DNA of 64,000 nucleotides, taken from Rheum nobile. Taxonomy: Eukaryota; Streptophyta; Magnoliopsida; Caryophyllales; Polygonaceae. The translations under genes were made by a program, and so were the position numbers. This document shows, one piece after another, positions 10,754-24,199 of this stretch (within the stretch, counting starts at the first letter, position 1; each line of letters opens with the position of its first letter). The notes beneath the pieces were generated by a model. That model saw only the letters and a list, made by a program, of their open reading frames with translations. It was not told the DNA's origin and did not search any database. Where the stretch lies: assembly GCA_027886185.1 (NCBI GenBank), contig WOAB01000142.1, forward strand, positions 3,410,001 to 3,474,000. Reading direction: 5' to 3'.

Positions 10754-13141
10754 TGTAACACCCCAAGCCAAAGGTGTCACAGTGCCGTAGGCCCGAAGGT
10801 CTACAAGGCGATTTTAAGAAGGAGAAACCCAAAACGCTTCCAAATATACAAAAGTTATCAACATCAAAATCCTTGTTTCAAGTTTGAAACAACATTTAAA
10901 CTTTTCCTCAAGTCAGTATATCAATTTATATCCAAAACAACAGGTAGTTAATACAACATTTTCAAATCCGATGCAAAAAAAACTAAATCTTTAACTGTGA
11001 AGACGAATTTGTGATCAAGAACCCCCTTGTTGTTGCCGAACCTGCGAAGACTAGTTGACTGGTGGACCCGATACACCAGCCAACCACACAACATAAACCG
11101 AGGTTGGTTAGTCTAATGAAAGACTAGCAAGAATCATCAAGCAAAAATAGTAGAACATAGGAAAGCATTATCATACCATCCAACCAACGCGAATTAATAA
11201 CACAACAAAATATATACCATTACTATCACATAACCATTACTTAACCATTCTTATCCAACTCTTCAATATGCTAAATACATCCAATCCAATCTCAACCACA
11301 CATCGAGTATAAACGGGTGACACTATCATCACCCTAGATAATCACACTCAGTATAAACGGGTGAGACTATCATCACCCTAGATAATCATACTATCCATAG
11401 ATAGGTTCAAGATGGGACACTCACCATCCAATTGTGGCCTTGAATCAACGCAAGGTCACCCTCTACACGGTCGGGTGAGGCTATCGTCACCCCGGCCCAG
11501 CTATAAGGAGTCATGCCCTCCTTATAACTGAAACAAACAATCAACCAATAATAACCAACAATCCAATAGCAAGCAAACAACGACCAACAAACACAACAAC
11601 CAACGACAACCGACAACTACAACCAACGGCAACCAACAACTACAACCAACAACAATAACCAATGACCAACAATAACCCACAACCACAACTAACAACAACC
11701 AACAACCACAACTAACTACAACCAACGACAACCAACAACTACAGCCAACAACAATAACCAATGACCAACAATAACCCACAACCATAACTAACAACAACCA
11801 CAACTAAGTACAATCAACAACCACAACTAACTACAACCAACAACAACCGCATAATAATCCAACATCAACCATAACACAAGACAACAACCAACCAACACAC
11901 ATTCAACCATTTACTTTTACGACTACTAATCTAGATCAACATAATAGATAAGGGCACAATCAATTACTGAAAATTATAATATACGAAAATAATTATACTA
12001 AAAACGATAGGTAATAAGTGGGAGCAAGAATCATCTTGCCTTAAACTCAACAACGATCTTGAAGGTCACCAAGGTCCGTACACAAGTCTCGCTCCTAACC
12101 TGCTTGCAATAACAACAATGTCCTACCATTAACTAGTATACAAATACCCATAAGATAATGTTTCACATCTATAGGTACATACATGCGACATAAGCCTCGG
12201 TCTACTTCCTAATTCACATCCCTATGTATATATATATATGAATAATGTAGCAACATCTACATTTTTCTTCAATAAACCACCTAAACCACGATACAATACC
12301 TAAGTTATAAGCTTGATTTAGTTTCTTTGCACAATTTAAACCAATACTCAATCTTACGCATCAATACTTGAACTAAATCATAAATTCTTTTGGTTGCACA
12401 TACAACCTTCCATTTCAAACAAAATCCACCCACAATTCTCTTCGATTGCCTGAACCAAATTTGACCAAATTCAGATCTGTCCACACTCCCTGCAAATTTC
12501 ACACAAAACTATCCAAACCCCATTTATGCCCAATCGTTCAAATCTGGCCAAAATCCCCAATCTGTAACAGCAGAATATTCAATATAATTTTCATATGGCA
12601 TCCAAATCAAATTGAGGCACCCTCCCTACAATTACCTTATCGTCCACCAAATCCTTCAAGCAGATCTCAAGATGGAGCTCACCGGCACCAACTGTGTTTC
12701 AGCACCACCCATGGGGTTGTCCACTGCTCTCGCCGCCGGGATTGCTTCTCGTCACCGGCAAGTGCTGCCAACAACAGCAGCTTGCGGTCCTGTGCAGCAG
12801 TAACTCGCGGTTTTGTGCATCAGCAGCTCGCCGCACCTTGCACCAGCAGCGCATCGCAGTCCTACACAACGACTCATCGCTACCTCGCACAACGGCTCAT
12901 CGAGGCCTCGCACCAGGGAAAGGAGGTGGGCAGGCAACAACCGGGGTCGAGTTCACCGGCGGGAAGGGTAGTTGAATGGAGAGGAGGAAGGTAGGAGGAG
13001 ACGCGGGTTCTATCGCGGGTACACCAGAACAAGGAGGTGAGGGGCTCAATTTCTATCCCCTGCTGCCTCTGCTGAATGTATATATACATATAAATAATGA
13101 ATATATCACTTGTACCATTTAATATATAACGAGGTATTTCA
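10754..13141 (-). repeat. LTR b of family B, complete
   Basis: A 2388-bp LTR with ends tgtaacacccc...gaggtatttca. It is flanked on the left by a primer-binding site and on the right by a polypurine tract (minus aagggagggagaa at 13142-13154). It therefore serves as the 5' LTR of the unit on its left and as the 3' LTR of the unit on its right. Differences from LTR a are few. Differences from LTR c are clearly more numerous by eye. Confidence 0.88.
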
Positions 13142-13319
13142 TTCTCCCTCCCTTATAGGAGTTTCGTCCTCGAAACTAAGATCGAAACAAGTTCGGGTAT
13201 CGATCTCTCATGACCGATTCGAACTCCCAAGTCTCTTTCGCCGTTCTGTGCTTAGACCATAAGGCTTTTAGAAAGGAAATGACCTTATTCCTCAATTTCT
13301 TGTTCAAACGTTAGAATTT

Positions 13320-15240
13320 TTACGGGTGATTCCACAATGTGCCATCAGGTTGAAATTCTACCTCTTTAGATCTCAGAACATAGTTTGGGTGATACACGTA
13401 TTTCCTTAACTGTGACACATGAAACGCGTCATACATTCCGCTTATTTTCAGCGACAATGCTACTTGGTAAGCTACAACATCAACTCTGTTCAGAACTTCG
13501 AAGGGACCAATCATAACAAGGATTAAACTTCCTTCGTCTCTCAAATCTGAACACTCCTTTAGTCGGTGAGACTTTAACAAACATGTGGTCCCTAACATTG
13601 ACTTATGTCAACTCTGAGCTGACAACAATCTCTGACGAATCACTACAATGTCGTCCTTAGTCTTCTGCAAAAGTTCGGGAGCAACTAGAACGGCATCGGC
13701 CATATCGTCCCAACACAGTGGCGATCTACACCGACGACCATACAAAGCCTCATAAGGTGCCATCTTTATCGACGCATACCAACTATTATTGTGCGTACTC
13801 CACCAGATGCAGATTGTCTTTCCAATTTCCTGGCCACTCCAAAGCGCAAGCTCGAAGCATATCCTCCACGGTTTGGATTGTTCTTTCACATTGACCATCA
13901 GTTTGAGGATGAAAGGATGTGTTGAATCTTCGTTGTGTTCCCATTGCTGCATACAAGGACTTCCAAAAACGAGACACAAATCGTCCATCTCTGTCAGACA
14001 CAATAATCCTGGAAACACCATACAATCTAACTATTTCCATCGAGAATAATTCAGCTAACCTCTCTGGGTCCCAAGTAATCTTGATGGGTACAAAATGCGA
14101 AGATTTCATTAACCGGTCCATAACGACCCATATAGCATCACTCTCTTTTCGTGATCTAGGAAGACTAACAGCAAAGTCCATTGCTATGTCCTCCCACTTC
14201 CATTCCCTGTGGTATGGCTAACACTGGCACACTAGTCAACCGCCTCTTGAGTTTCTTCAAAACTCTTCTAACATCTCCCATCACATTCAAACTTCTTAGT
14301 CTTACGTGACAACTTAGTTAGCGGTTGAGCAATCTCAGAAAATCCCTCCACAACCCGCCTATAGTAACCTGCCAGTCCGAGAAATTCCTAACTTCCTTAA
14401 CATTTTGAGGTCGTTTCCTACTTGCTACTGCTTCTGTTTTCGGCGGATCTACCATCACACTATCGTTAGAAATCACATGGCCTAGAAATGCTACCTTAGG
14501 TAACCAAAAATCACATTCAGACAGCTTTGCAATTAGTTTCTGTCGCCTCAACACTTCGAGTATAGTTCTGAGGTGAGTCTCGTGGTCCCCCTTACTCCGA
14601 GAGTATACTAAAATGTCATCAATGAAAATCACTACAAAACGATCCATGTACTCTCTAAAACATCGGTTCATTAAGTACTTGAAAACCGTGAGAACATTAG
14701 TCAACCCGAAAGGCATCACCACAAATTCATAGTGACCGTACCTGGTTCTGAAGACAGTATTATGAATATTCTCCTCTCGAATCCTAAGCTGAGGATACCC
14801 TCATCTCAAGTCAATCTTTGAAAACACTGTAGCTCCTTGCAATTGATTCAACAAGTCATCAATACGAGGAAGCGGATATTTATTGTTGACCGTCACCTTA
14901 TTCAACTCCCTATAGTCGATGCAAAGTCCCAGGGAACCATCATTCTTTTTAACAAACAACACAGGCACACCCCAAGGAGATGCACTTGGCCTAATAAAGC
15001 CTAACTCAACAAGTTCCTCCAACTGTTTCCTCAATTCTAACATTTCTACTGGCGCTATCCGGTATGGAACTCGAGAAATCGGGGCAGTCCCTGGCTCTAA
15101 CTCAATAGTGAAATCAACACCACGTCTCAGTGCTAGCCCTAGCAGTTTCTCAAGAAACACATCTGGGTATTCACGAGCGATGGGGATATCGTCTAACTTT
15201 ACTTCATCCTTTCTCTCTTCTAAGGCATAACACACATGAC
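13320..15240 (-). pseudogene. Broken pol of family B unit 2
   Basis: It has the same content as unit 1. RT first half is at 15235-14801 and the catalytic half at 14722-14318 (FIDDILVYS retained). RNase H is almost absent. The integrase core is at 14181-13608 and includes a continuous stretch, from near the first catalytic Asp, through the second Asp region (SDRDGRF) to the FHPQTDGQ motif. The C-terminal GPF region is at 13598-13320. Compared with unit 1 it lacks 214 bp between RNase H and integrase, with a 9-base repeat at the break (14197 region). Stops and frameshifts separate the domains. It probably shares ancestry and early decay with unit 1, since both share most of the same deletions. 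Confidence 0.85.
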
Positions 15241-15529
15241 CGACACAACCTTGTCCTCAAAGTTTTGCAGCTGACATCGCACTAATGCTTCTGCCATAGT
15301 CTCTAGGATCATGATCCTCGAACACATGCACCAAACTCTCATCTGTCATTATAGTAAATGTCTTATTCCCGTAGTCACAGGCGCATTGTTATCATCAGCT
15401 CTCTTCATCTCATAGACTCGTGGTGTTGGAGTCCCACTAGTCACTAGTATCATCAATAAGATAGTAAGATGCAATCATTACCTTCTCACTCTCTGGACAT
15501 CAAACACCCTTCAATACCTTATCAAATTG

Positions 15530-15960
15530 ATTCAACCAGAATGTCACATCAGCAGCTTCATCAGAACCATCAAAAGTAGGAGACTTCAGTCTAGCCACAA
15601 CTTCCATGTATTTGCTAAACCCTTATTGCAATACCTGAGGTTCATCTTGTCGTTGTCCAACATGATCTGGCTGAGCAACTGGCGCTAGCTGATGTTGAGG
15701 CGGTACTTGTGCCATGCTGTCTGCACAGCTCGAGTCACCATTTATTGCAACACAACCAAAGTTCTTGGGTCAATACCTGCATGAGCGGATCCTGGTGAAA
15801 CTTCCTCTCGATTCGGCTGATTACCTACCGAACCATCAGCGACTGGACTACTCACATCTACCCCTTGAGAATAAGCCCGAGGGCCTCATCCTCTATCACA
15901 CCCACACCTTCGACCTCTATCACGTCCCACTTGCGGGGGCATACTTAATGTAAATACTTA
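15530..15960 (-). pseudogene. Gag remnant of family B unit 2
   Basis: It corresponds to 7560-7975. The gag domain piece lies near 15530-15590 and the Arg/Gly-rich N-terminal region near 15780-15940, where the start codon appears to be lost. It is non-functional. Confidence 0.6.
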
Positions 15961-16125
15961 TCAACATTAAACATCGCAGACAACTTATCAAACACAAACT
16001 TACCTATGGGTAACAGCAAGGGCCTCCGATCACACGATTGTTTCACAATTTTAGAGAATAGTCTTTTCCACGTCAAACGTTTAAAAAACATTTTTTTTGA
16101 AAGTAATGGTTCTGATACCAATTTC

Positions 16126-18536
16126 TGTAACACCCCAAGCCAAAGGTGTCACATTGTCGTAGGCCCGAAGGTCTATAAGGCGATTTTAAGAATGAGAAAC
16201 CCAAAACGCTTCCAAATATACAAAAGTTATCAACATCAAAATCCATGTTTCAAGTTTGAAACAACATTTAAACCTTGTCTCAAGTCAGTATATCAATTTA
16301 TATCCAAAACAACAGGTAGTTAATACAACATTTTCAAATTCGATGCAAAAAAAACTAAATCTTTAATTGTGAAGACTAATCTGTGATCAAGAACCCCCTT
16401 GTTGTTGCCGAACCTGCGAAGACTAGTTGACTAGTGGACCCGATACATTAGCCAACTGCGGAAACATAAACCGAGGTTGGTTAGTTTAATGAAAGACTAG
16501 CAAGAATCATCAAGCAAAAACAGTAGAACATAGGAAAGAATTATCATACCATCCAACTAACGCCAATTAATAACACAACAAAATATATACCATTACTATC
16601 ACATAACCATTACTTAACCATTCTTATCCAACTCTTTAATATGCTAAATACATTCAATCCAATCTCAACCACGCAACGAGTATAAACAGGTGAGACTATC
16701 ATGACCCTAGATAATCACACTGAGTATAAACGGGTGAGACTATCATCACCCTAGATAATCATACTATCCATAGATAGGTTCAAGATGGGACACTCACCAT
16801 CCAATTGTGGCCTTGAACCAACGCAAGGTCACCCTTTACGCGGTCGGGTGAGGCTATCATCACCCCGGCCCAGCTATAAGGAGTCATGCCCTCCTTATAA
16901 CCGAAACAAACAATCAACCAATAATAACCAACAATCCAATAACAGCCAACCAACAAGCAAACAACGACCAACAAATACAACAACCAACGGCAACCTACAA
17001 CTACAACCAACGATAACCAACAACTACAACCAACAACAATAACCAATGACCAACAATAACCCACAACCACAACTAACAACAACCAACAACCATAACTAAC
17101 TACAACCAACGACAACCAACAACTACAACCAACAACAATAACCAATGACCAACAATAACCCACAACCACAACTAACAACAACCAACAACCACAACTAACT
17201 ACAACCAACAACCACAACTAACTACAACCAACAACAACCGCATAATGATCCAACATCAACCATAACACAAGACAACAACCAACCAACACATATTCAACCA
17301 TTTAATTCTACGACTACTAATCTAGATCAACATAATAGATAAGGGCACAATCAATTACTGAAAATTATAATATACGAAAATAATTATACTAAAAACGATA
17401 GGTAATAAGTGGGAGCAAGAATCATCTTGCCTTAAACTCAACAACGATATTGAAGGTCACCAAGGTCCGTAAACAAGTCTCGCTCCTAACCTGCTTGCAA
17501 TAACAACAATGTCCTACCATTAACTAAGTATACAAATACCCCTAAAATAATATTTCACGTCTATCGGTACATACATGCGACATAAGCCTCGGTCTACTTC
17601 CTAATTCACGTCCCTAAATATATAGATATGAATAATGTAGCAACATCTGCATTTTTCTTCAATAAACCACCTAAACCACGATACAATACCCAGGTTATAA
17701 GCTTGATTTAGTTGCCTTGCACAATTTAAACCAATACTCAATCTTACGCATCAATACTTAAACTAAATCATAAATTCTTTTGGTTGCACATACAACCTTC
17801 CATTTCAAACCAAATCTACCCACAATTCTCTTCGAATGCCTGAACCAAATTTGACCAAATTCAGATCTGTCCACACTCCCTGCAAATTTCACACAAAACT
17901 GTCCAAACCCCATTTATGCCCAATCGTTCAAATCTGCCCAAAATCCCCAATCTGTAACAACAGAATATTCAATATAATTTTCATCTGGCATCCAAATCAA
18001 ATTGAGGCACCCTCCCCTACAATTACCTTGTCATCCACCATATCCTTCAAGCAGATCTCAAGATGGAGCTCACCAGCACCAGCTGTGTTTCAACACCACC
18101 CATGGGGTCGTCCACTGCTCTTGCCGTCGGGATTGCTTCTCGTCACCAGCAAGTGCAGTCAACAGCGGCAGCTTGCGGTCCTATGCAGCAGCAACTCGCA
18201 GTTATATGCATCACCAACTCGTCGCACTTTGCACCAGCAGCGCGTCGCAGTCCTGCACAACGACTCATCGCGACCTCGCACAACGGCTCGTCGCGGCCTC
18301 GCACCAGGGAAAGGAGGTGGGCATGCAGCAACCGGGGTCGAGTTCACTGGCGGGAAGGGTAGCTAAACGGAGAGGAGGAAGGTAGGAGGAGACGCGGGTT
18401 CTGCCGCGGGTACACCAGAACAAGGAGGCGAGGGGCTCAATTTCCTTCCCATGCTGCCTCTGCTGAATGTATATATATACATATAAATAATGAATATATC
18501 ACTTGTACCATTTAATATATATAACGGGGTATTTCA
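16126..18536 (-). repeat. LTR c of family B, complete, right end of the array
   Basis: A 2411-bp LTR with ends tgtaacacccc...ggggtatttca. It is the 5' LTR of unit 2. Directly to its right, at 18537, the sequence changes to a different element (a MULE-type ORF), so 18536/18537 is the insertion edge of the array. The matching target duplication would be outside the window. Confidence 0.88.
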
Positions 18537-18632
18537 GTTGTAGCCGAAAATGCAAAGAGAGACAAGAGGAAATGCAAAAGGTGTAACAAGTATGCCGGTC
18601 ATGAGAACAGAAATTGCAAAGAAGATGTCTAG
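18537..18632 (+). pseudogene. C-terminal zinc knuckle of a MULE-type transposase (fragment)
   Basis: From the array edge an open frame of 31 codons runs to a TAG stop and contains CKRCNKYAGHENRNC. This is a CX2CX5HX4C knuckle in a Lys/Arg-rich context, such as ends many MURA-like transposases after the SWIM domain. The spacing is one residue longer than the usual CX4H. The upstream part would have been separated by insertion of the family B array. The identity rests on this short piece plus the neighbouring Ulp1-like gene in convergent orientation, an arrangement known for ULP-carrying MULEs. A different CCHC protein is possible. Confidence 0.4.
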
Positions 18633-18790
18633 TTTACTAATATGCAAAATTATTATTTTGATATTCACATTATGTATTGCGATAATCATTAGCTATAGAT
18701 TTGGGCATTTGTTTCACGGATTTATTGATATTATTCAATCGTATGTTTTGGCAATAAAGGTGAAGTGATTAAATATCTTTGCGTATTTCA

Positions 18791-19222
18791 TACATTCATA
18801 TAGTCTACTTAACTTGTTTAATTGAAATGCCCAAACTATACCGTTATACAATTCATGTATCGTGAATACCATAATATAGAAATTGCATACTGACAAAGAT
18901 TCGTGAATATCAATAACTTGGTAATGCAAAGTTGTACATTCATATAGTCTACTTAACTTGTTTAATCGAAATGCCCAAACTATGCCGTTATACAATTCAT
19001 ATATCGTGAATACCATAACATAGAAATTGCATACCGATAAAGATTTGTGAATATCAATAACTTGGTAATGCAAAGTTGTACATTCATATAGTCTACTTAA
19101 CTTGTTTAATTGAAATGCCCAAACTATACCGTTATACAATTCATGTATCGTGAATACCATAACATATAAATTGCATACCGACAAAAAATCGTGAATATCA
19201 ATAACTTGGTAATGCGGAGTTG
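18791..19222. repeat. Three tandem copies of a 144-bp repeat
   Basis: Copies start at tacattcatatag (18791, 18935 and 19079). The copies differ at only a few positions. The repeat lies between the ends of the two convergent MULE genes. A 149-residue minus-strand frame across it is a by-product of the repeat length being a multiple of three. It is followed at 19225-19350 by a smaller partial duplication (cgtctaagtagtcctacaaaac twice). Confidence 0.9.
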
Positions 19223-20939
19223 TACCTGAGTAGTCAAATACATTGCTAAGTAGTTTAATAAAACGTCTAAGTAGTCCTACAAAACATGAACAAATGGTAC
19301 TTTAATAAACGTCTAAGTAGTCCTACAAAACAGGGAACAAATTGTACTTTAATAAACAACTATCTATTCTTCCTTTTCATTTGATTTGCTTTCCTGAGAT
19401 TATGGTTGAAATACTACATAACATTTGTAGCCTCTTTGATGATGACGTCTTTCAAATTGTTATCTTAGACATAATAAGGGCATGGAAATACATATGGCGC
19501 AATGGAATCATACACTTCTTAGAGTTAGGCTTAAATCCAATTTCCCAATTCTTCACCCCATGTCCAATATGGTGCATTAAATATATCCCGCAATTGACCT
19601 TGTTTGTGTTATCACGCCACATCATTTTCAGAATGGACATACGACCTCTAGTAAAACCATTGCACCTTGTGCCAAGATTCAACAAAGCCATGTATTCAAA
19701 GAACATCTTGGACTGTGGACGAACATAACAAACAGTAGTTGTAGCATACCATATAAGTTATAGTGGGAAAAAAATTCAAAATTCCCTGATTTGAGTGATA
19801 TCTTATTACCATTATAGGCATCGTGTCACCATATTTTGCTACCAGGTCCTCATCGCCAGATGTGGAATTATCAATAATCTCTATCTTCGAACGCATGAAG
19901 TTGAAGCATACTAAATAAAAATGCTCATGTTTCAGTATGGGGAAGAAGACATGTTATTGCAACAAAATGTTAATTTAGGAATATCAATAAATCATTTATA
20001 AATATGCTAATGTGAAATAAATATGGTGGGATGAGTGATTACCAAATCTGCATCCACCAGAGATGAATGGTTGAGACTCACTACCAATTCATCCATCCCA
20101 GATTTGAATATGGAGAACTTTAAGGCGTATTCAACTTTGTTCGGATTGGCGAGGGGGCCAATCTGCTTATGCAAAATGAATGTGTAAAACATTTATGGGT
20201 AGGTAAAACTAATACTACGGTTGATATCAATAAGGATTCAGTGAATATCATTGAACAACATGTGAATATCACATTGTAAAAATTGAATACCTACTAGAGT
20301 TGATGGATGAACGAACAACCGTGATGCAGTTGTATGATTTTGAGCATCTTCTAAATCATTTAAATATATGAACCAAAAGTAGACAATGTTAATTGAGACA
20401 AAGGTGGATTCTTCAAGTGACCGGAATTCGCTCGCATCAAGTGTTCTACCATTGCACTCAAATAGGACTTCCCTGATAACGGGGAGACAATAAAAAAATC
20501 AAAATAGAAGCGTAATCATTGAATGCAACATCAGTAGTAAACACTAACCCATCCGCAATGTGAGTAGCAACATACGCATATAATGCATGATGTTCTTTAG
20601 TGATCGTTTTTCTTGCGTTTATAATCCTATTGAACCATGGGCTCTTTTTTGTAGCCGGTAGCTTAATGTTTCTTTTCGAATTTTGTTGGACATATTTCAT
20701 TGTTGTAATAAAATCATCATTGTCCTCTTTGCCGTCCATTTGTGCCTGAATTGGAAATAACGTTTTGGTAAACGAATACGTAACGAATATGGAATACTAT
20801 TGCAAGAGTATCATACTACATAGAAGTTGAATATCATGAAAGCAATTGTGAATATCTTTTTTCATACAACGAATACCAAAACATCTAATTTGTATACGGA
20901 CACAGAAAAGGTGAATATCGATTAAGGTCTGCTGAACAT

Positions 20940-21060
20940 TACATATATTAAGCCATTACAAAACTCGTAATATTGTCCACAATACCACCCAATCTAAGTC
21001 TGCTGAACATTACATATATTAAGGCGTTACAAAAATACGTGAAGATGTCCACAATACCAC
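20940..21060. repeat. Short tandem duplication in the Ulp1-like gene
   Basis: The block ctgctgaacattacatata...cacaataccacc occurs twice with a period of about 70 bp, in what would be an intron or spacer of the Ulp1-like gene. Confidence 0.7.
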
Positions 21061-22364
21061 CCCAACTAGATCTATATTCGTTATATTATATGGAGACAAA
21101 ATTTTTGTTTTAAAGCCATCCAACCATAATGTTTACCCTTCACACCCACCTTAATTCACCCCAAAATACAACTTCACGAATTTAGACCTTAAGTGTGAGC
21201 ATCATCATTTGCTTCTAACCCTATTACTCATCCTCAAGCTTACCGGATTAATTTGTTGAACGGTGGGATGCTTTCCTGGACGACCACATGTTGTCTTCTT
21301 AGACACAACCTTCTTAACACTGGTTTCAGCAAGTTTAGGTTGAGCTGGAGTGACGACTTTAGCAGGGGGATGCTCAACATCGATATCATTCAACACCTCC
21401 ATGACCACATCTTTTGGATTCGGTTGGCCCTGTGCAATTTGCATATATAGGTTAAATAATATCAATGTAGCATGCATATATACATTGAGTAATAACATAC
21501 TCAAATTGCACATAGCCTGCATATGAATGTGTGAATCATGCATATCATACCCATTAAAATGAATATCACATGAATGGTCAACAACTTCTTAGATCATGAA
21601 AATCCATGCTATCACACCCATCAAAATGAATATTATATGAATGGTCAACTACTTCTTAGATCATGAATACCTAAACATACAATCTGCATATCATTGAAGG
21701 AATCATGAATATCACACCAGTCAAAAAAATGTGAACATAGTATACAAACTGCAAATTTAAATAATTGGATGTATAAAGAACCTCAAACGTATCAGTTGTG
21801 CCGACATTGTCCGGTCCCTCATTTTATGAGGTTGCTTCAGACACCTGCATATTCGGAATTTAGTATACAAATCAGGAATTTTAAAGATTGAATGTGACTT
21901 CATACGTTTCATTTGTGCAGACCTTGTCTGTTGCCTTCTCTCCTCTGATGGCTTCAGGAATCTTAGACTGATCCTCAATAGCTACTGGAATATCACTTTC
22001 ATGGAGCTGGACTGGTGGGTCAACTTCACTCGTTCCCGTATCAACCTATGGAAATTTTATAACTAATATTATGCAAACATTCAATAAAATAAACAAGTTT
22101 GCTTTGCATGAAAAATAAATGTGCATGAACCTAAGGCCTATGAACATCCACTACAACTGTTGGACTAGACTGATGCACTTCTTCGGTATGGCCCGTATCT
22201 GCCTGGAAAAAGGGGAGATCATCATTAAACCCTCATTTATTATTCTCGTGCTTGATGATGTCATTCCACCTAGACATCGCATCCTCGATCTCTTCAACCA
22301 CCTTCATCAACTCAGGACTAGTCCAAAATAGGTCTTGAGATTGCGATAGCACATTCCCTACTTA

Positions 22365-22407
22365 TAATGTTCTAAAAGTCGCTAGGCGGGAGCTTGGCGG
22401 CGAGGGG

Positions 22408-22439
<32 letters not shown>

Positions 22440-22738
22440 GGCGGATTAAAAATTAATGCACGATCCATGTGATTATTTGACTATGCTCTCCCAAATCCTT
22501 TAATGTTTATAAAACTATGTTGGGATGAGGTTTGATTTTTAATAATGGGCCTTATTTTACAAAGTCTCACCCAAAACTATGTTTTATGCATACGTCATCT
22601 CCTCAGATGTTGCTGCTTCCACAACATTCGAGACTTCTTCTCGCCTAGGCGGCCCTAGGCGGGGTCCTAGGCGGTGGATGACCGCCTAGCGCCTAGACGG
22701 GGCCTAGACGGCCCTAGGCGGGGATTTTTAGAACACTG
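22365..22738. mobile_element. hAT-type MITE with cctaggcgg-rich subterminal repeats
   Basis: A 374-bp element with terminal inverted repeats (right end read inward cagtgttctaaaaatc; left end taatgttctaaaagtc). It is flanked by the 8-bp direct repeats cctactta (22357-22364) and cctacttg (22739-22746), one mismatch apart. Both ends are packed with variants of cctaggcgg in both orientations. The centre is AT-rich and non-coding. The 8-bp duplication and CAGTG-type end point to the hAT superfamily. It sits in a coding exon of the Ulp1-like gene. Confidence 0.75.
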
Positions 22739-24199
22739 CCTACTTGAGTGCATACATCAAAAGGAGCCTCGTGCGGAGAATTAGATCTAGAACCTAGCAA
22801 TGCCTTCGCCAACTCAGTGAGTGCAATTGACACCTCATCGTCCTTGTACTCAACAGGAATGGTTCTTGGTCCTGTCGGCTATCCTAACAATGGCATTTGC
22901 CATAATCTTCAAATCCTTCACCATACCTTTGTTGAACTCCTGTAAAATTTGATAAAGAATATTTATAAAAAAAATTATCGTATAAGTAAACAATATACAA
23001 AACTGAATTAACTATACAACTATTACCTCCACTCAATCATGTTAAAATATGCATATTAATATGTGTATTTTGCATATCAATATTGTTATCATCAACATCA
23101 TCAAAACTATAAAGTATACACAATAATATAATCATGTTGGATAAAACTATAACATCCTTATTCAACATGATACTATGCATAATAACCTATGTATTTTTAT
23201 CATTATTAAATCAAGAACATATGTTACATATACATATATTCAGTTTTATAAATTTGATATAACTCTTAAATTAGGCATGAAAATTAACCTTTTTGGGATT
23301 TGATTCCTGTACCGGGCATGCATCATCTAGCCTTTTTTTGATAGACAATTGGGGCTCCAAATTACCATCCCCAAACACCCCGTGACTCATCTCAATCTCT
23401 TATCTCTCAGCTAGCTCTTCAGTCCATCCGACAAGTACGGGGAATTTTCTTGGAATGGTTCGCTTTGAGTACAAGATCACACGGTCTAAGTATGGAACCT
23501 GAAGAAAATAAAAATATTATGCATATCAATGTAGGGATAATGAATATCCAACCCAAATAATTGAATATGCAGACCCACATATCAATATTCAAATATTATT
23601 CCCGCAATGTATAGGAGGTTGACCCACATACCATCAAGAAGTATAGTGGGCCAGTAAAGTAGGCATCAGGATTCATATCCCACTTCTTATTGGCCTCGAT
23701 AAGACAACTTATAACGAAACCACACCAGTTTATTATCCTCATGCCATTGAACTGCTATAAGCCATGAAGGAGGGATTGGTTTACAGCACCGCTTTGCGTC
23801 GGCTCGACTATGCAAGAGTGGAACAAGACAAAAAAAATCCCTTATGAAGTCTTCGCCTCCTTTCTCGATCGACAACATATGGGCACCAACATGATTATAT
23901 CTGATGTTGTGCAGCTTCATATCAATTTTCTTCCTCCATTTCTCTACCACATCCATCTTAATCAAAGGGTCGAGCTTGATTATTTCAACGGGGCCACGTG
24001 GAATGCCAAGGCAAATCTCCACATCACTATCTATGACATCCAACGCAGAACCATCTGGGAGCAAGATCTTTCCCTTCATTGCATTGTAACTCTAAACCAA
24101 CCACCTACACAGAAAACTGAAGAAGACACAATTTATCTTTTATTAGAACGCTTAAAAAACAGCTCAAAATACATGCTCGAATCATGAAAATATATGTAT

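Noticed and set aside
18735..19184. 149-residue repeated protein on the minus strand
   Set aside because: Three 144-bp tandem DNA repeats happen to keep a frame; no start context or independent evidence of coding.
18791..19222. CRISPR-like array (also the repeats at 24200-24990 and 51184-51430)
   Set aside because: Repeats are long and directly adjacent or lack unique regular spacers, and the DNA is plant nuclear.
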